Positions 61,697 through 64,000 of a DNA stretch of 64,000 nucleotides are shown in pieces (the first letter of the stretch is position 1; every line of letters begins with the position of its first letter). The stretch is from Zychaea mexicana (Eukaryota; Mucoromycota; Mucoromycetes; Mucorales; Lichtheimiaceae): positions 62,001-126,000 of the forward strand of contig NW_026516748.1 of NCBI RefSeq assembly GCF_025766255.1, read 5' to 3'. A program made the position numbers and the translations under genes. Below the pieces are notes generated by a model. It did no database searches. It was not told the DNA's origin and saw only the letters and a program-made list of their open reading frames with translations.

Positions 61697-63509
61697 TATA
61701 CCAAATCGTCAGAGCCGGCCCCATTATTGGAGCAGACTCCTTTGAACTGCTCACCACATTCGATGTATGTATAGTACTAGAATTATGTATAGGAAAGACA
61801 GCGCCATTCCAGTTTCATCTTAGGATGCTTCTACACAGCAAAGGGGTCTGGCCACGCAACTTTAAAAGGGGCAAGCGGTTTTCCAAAAGTATGGGGGGGG
61901 GTGAAGCAATCCATGTTAATTACTGAACTACGAGTTTCCTTTTCATCTTGTTTTGTTTCTTGCTCTGTTACCTCGTTTTATTTGTTTTATTATATAATCA
62001 TTGTATCGGCCAACAAATAAGCAGTAACAGAGATATCTCGCAGTAAAGCATAGCTTGTAAGGCCTTTTGCTTTCTTTCAGTGAAACAGACATAATGGTCT
62101 TAAATGTACCGCTTAACTATCAGCGATATCTTCGTCGTGGTACAGTCATACGATAATATGTTTTGTACAAGGAGTGCTATACATAGTCACCTTATACTTC
62201 ACAAAAAAGTATAAAATGACATTTGCCGCAACGACCAGGAAGATGACTTACTGCGTTTCCTATTAAACAGGAACCGCGGCACACAATAAATAGAACATAC
62301 CTTGTTACACATCAACTCATTTGTGAAAGGTATCGAGCGCGCTCTCGTTGCATTTCCACCTTGACATTATATGAACTAACGATGTTTGTATCGTTTACAC
62401 CATTACACTACCAAAGTATCATAATTATTTGTGTTTAAATACCGGAAACGCCTCTTCCGGATGAAAATAATCTAATAGATACTATGGGAATATCAGATGT
62501 TGACAGGTGCAGTGCTCGGAGGACCCTGGATCTATATTTGTGCGTCGAAGCAACATTAACCGCGTCAATTGTTCAACAGCAATAAACGGGACTGTTGCTT
62601 AGCACGCATGTGTACCTATTTTTTTTATTTGGCATGCCGCTTTGTCTCCCCCAAGACCATCGCTGGGTTATTCGTCATACTTTATTTTTAGTTCTCCATT
62701 TGTAATTACAATTGTGGCTGGAACAATAGGCGGACACGCCACAACCTAGGAAGTGCCTATATTAAGTTGGAATCATAAACGTAAGTAACTGTGGACTTGG
62801 TGATATTATAGTGAGGGCCACTCCAGACGGAAACATAGTTTGTGGTTGATGAGTGGAGCACTTACTTTGGGAACGCCATATTGTAAATCTAGCGGAAGTC
62901 ATCTGCATGTTGCTGCAGCTATCAATAGCTTTAAGCTTTCCATTTTAAGAAACGATTACGGGCGTCTTTTTATTGTACCGCATTTACAGTAAGCTAAAAC
63001 AGTAGTATACAAATACTACAAAGAGAAATCAGCAGAATCTAATGTAATATCACTATATTTACAACATGGCACGGCGAAAAACAAAGAAAGGAGAACGAGC
63101 AGTCAGATGTGGATGGGCTAGTTTATACTTCCATTGTTCGCTGTTGCATAGTCAAGTTTGGCGAATGTCCATGTGGAAACTCTATTTACGTCAAACGTAC
63201 TAAAAACAGCGTCAAAAAGAAAGAAACGGAATGGCTCCACTTGATAGAGAGAAATGCCTATGCTTAATACGAAGCTTACTATCTTCAGCCACCTCTCAAT
63301 TAACACCAGAAGTGTGTGAGAAACCCTGATCGCAAAGAAAGTTTGTGTGTGCTTCGGATAGCGGACTCTTAAAGCGCTCTCGCTTCACCGGTCGATGCTT
63401 GCTGCCTTTTTCTTTTGGTGCCCCTAAAAACTCACGCTCACAGCTTGTCTGGACCGGCTTTAATCGTGGATTACAGAAAAGAGCTTCTTTTTCTTAATAC
63501 TTTTCGTCA
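61697..63509. other. Gene-poor interval
   Basis: About 1.8 kb, mostly AT-rich. A short ATG frame at 61669 (MGAPSSIQLVYQIVRAGPII) runs to 61926 without a motif. From 61,930 to 63,500 nothing was recognised. Confidence 0.45.
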
Positions 63510-64000
63510 ATGTCTGACGTCAAATATACCAGCCGATCATTCGATGCATTTCCAAGCCAACAAGTTCCCACCAGTCCACCGCCACCACCTCCCGAGCACC
63601 GTTACTTTACATCTTCGCCACCCTCATTAAACTCTCCCAGCACTAGCGATTCCTACGATACCGAGAATCCTGCGTCTACGAACACCACCCCTGACTCGCG
63701 TAGCACCTCAGTCTTCACACAACAACAACCAAACGATCATCACCATGGCAACGCACCTACAGCCGACGAGACCGCCTCAGGTGTCAACTCTTCACCCAAT
63801 CTACCTCGAGCGTTCTCTTTGTCTTCATTGATTAGAGATGAGGAGCAACCAGAGGACCCGGAACACCCCCAAGTCATTAGCATATCAACCTCGAACCCCT
63901 CACATCTTTTCTGGTATATACTTTGCTTCAAAAGAAAGCAAATGGATATAATTCATATAAATAATCGCTGCTAATACTTTGCATTTCCGAAATAGGGTTC
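63510..64000 (+). CDS. Pro/Ser/Thr-rich protein, 5' end only (runs off the window)
   Basis: Exon 1 (63510-63913) starts MSDVKYTSRSFDAFPSQQVP and is disordered: PPPPPPEHRYFTSSPP, many Ser/Thr/Asn, a RAFSLSSLIRDEEQPEDPEH stretch that could be a kinase/14-3-3 site, and ends NPSHLFW. A donor GTATAT follows at 63914 (phase 2). The acceptor AAATAG at 63990-63995 starts the next exon, restoring TGG (Trp). The pyrimidine-rich leader before the ATG supports the start. The conserved domain must lie beyond the window. Confidence 0.7.

Overview
This window is eukaryotic and almost certainly comes from an early-diverging filamentous fungus, most likely Mucoromycota/Mucorales. Genes are dense and cut by many short introns (mostly 45-140 nt). 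These introns carry GTAAGT/GTATGT-like donors, TACTAAC/CTAAC-like branch sites and TAG/CAG acceptors. Exon joins were worked out by hand from splice signals, reading frame and family knowledge; none was checked by alignment or RNA data.

Layout. 0-8 kb is a repeat region: two ~1.8-2.0 kb direct repeats, each with a 247-bp tandem array holding a 45-46 bp palindrome, flank ~4 kb without a recognisable gene. 9-12.6 kb (minus) is an Spt23/Mga2-type transcription factor with IPT/TIG and ankyrin domains. 13.2-13.8 kb (minus) is an unrecognised Cys-containing gene. 14.4-17.0 kb (plus) is sorting nexin Snx4/Atg24 in 11 exons. 19.7-21.6 kb (minus) is a SWIM-plus-RING zinc-finger protein in 10 exons, two of them only 20-21 nt. 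22.0-24.2 kb (minus) is a FUSC-like membrane protein. 25.2-26.5 kb (minus) is TAD3, the non-catalytic tRNA deaminase subunit. 26.9-29.2 kb (minus) is a siderophore-iron MFS transporter with two perfect ATCTGATAA sites upstream. 31.5-33.1 kb (plus) is a mitochondrial lipoate-protein ligase. 33.4 kb is a small Tyr/Asn/Gln-rich protein. 37.3-38.3 kb is UMP/CMP kinase. 39.1 kb is a Cys-rich two-TM protein. 40.9-42.8 kb is the deubiquitinase OTU1, whose best model needs a 1-nt exon.

43.9-44.8 kb is a 957-bp pogo-like DNA transposon relic with 25-bp perfect inverted ends and a TA target duplication. 45.7-47.1 kb holds two adjacent satellite arrays (129 bp x5, 177 bp x4), the second linked by sequence to the repeats at 0-8 kb. 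50.1-53.1 kb is the mitochondrial Rho GTPase Gem1/Miro in 14 exons. 53.2-54.7 kb (minus) is a SAM methyltransferase. 56.2 kb is TRM112. 56.8-58.6 kb holds three small unrecognised genes, one with a likely 5-nt exon. 58.9-60.0 kb is a peroxisomal adenine-nucleotide carrier (Ant1/PMP34 type). 60.5-61.5 kb is another unrecognised multi-exon gene. The window ends inside a Pro/Ser-rich gene starting at 63,510.

Most recognised genes are ordinary housekeeping functions and do not form one pathway. Loose themes are membrane and organelle trafficking (SNX4, GEM1, OTU1, ANT1), translation and tRNA modification (TAD3, TRM112) and iron uptake. The less ordinary material is the extreme micro-exons, the satellite/palindrome family at two distant loci, and a set of small spliced genes with no recognised family.
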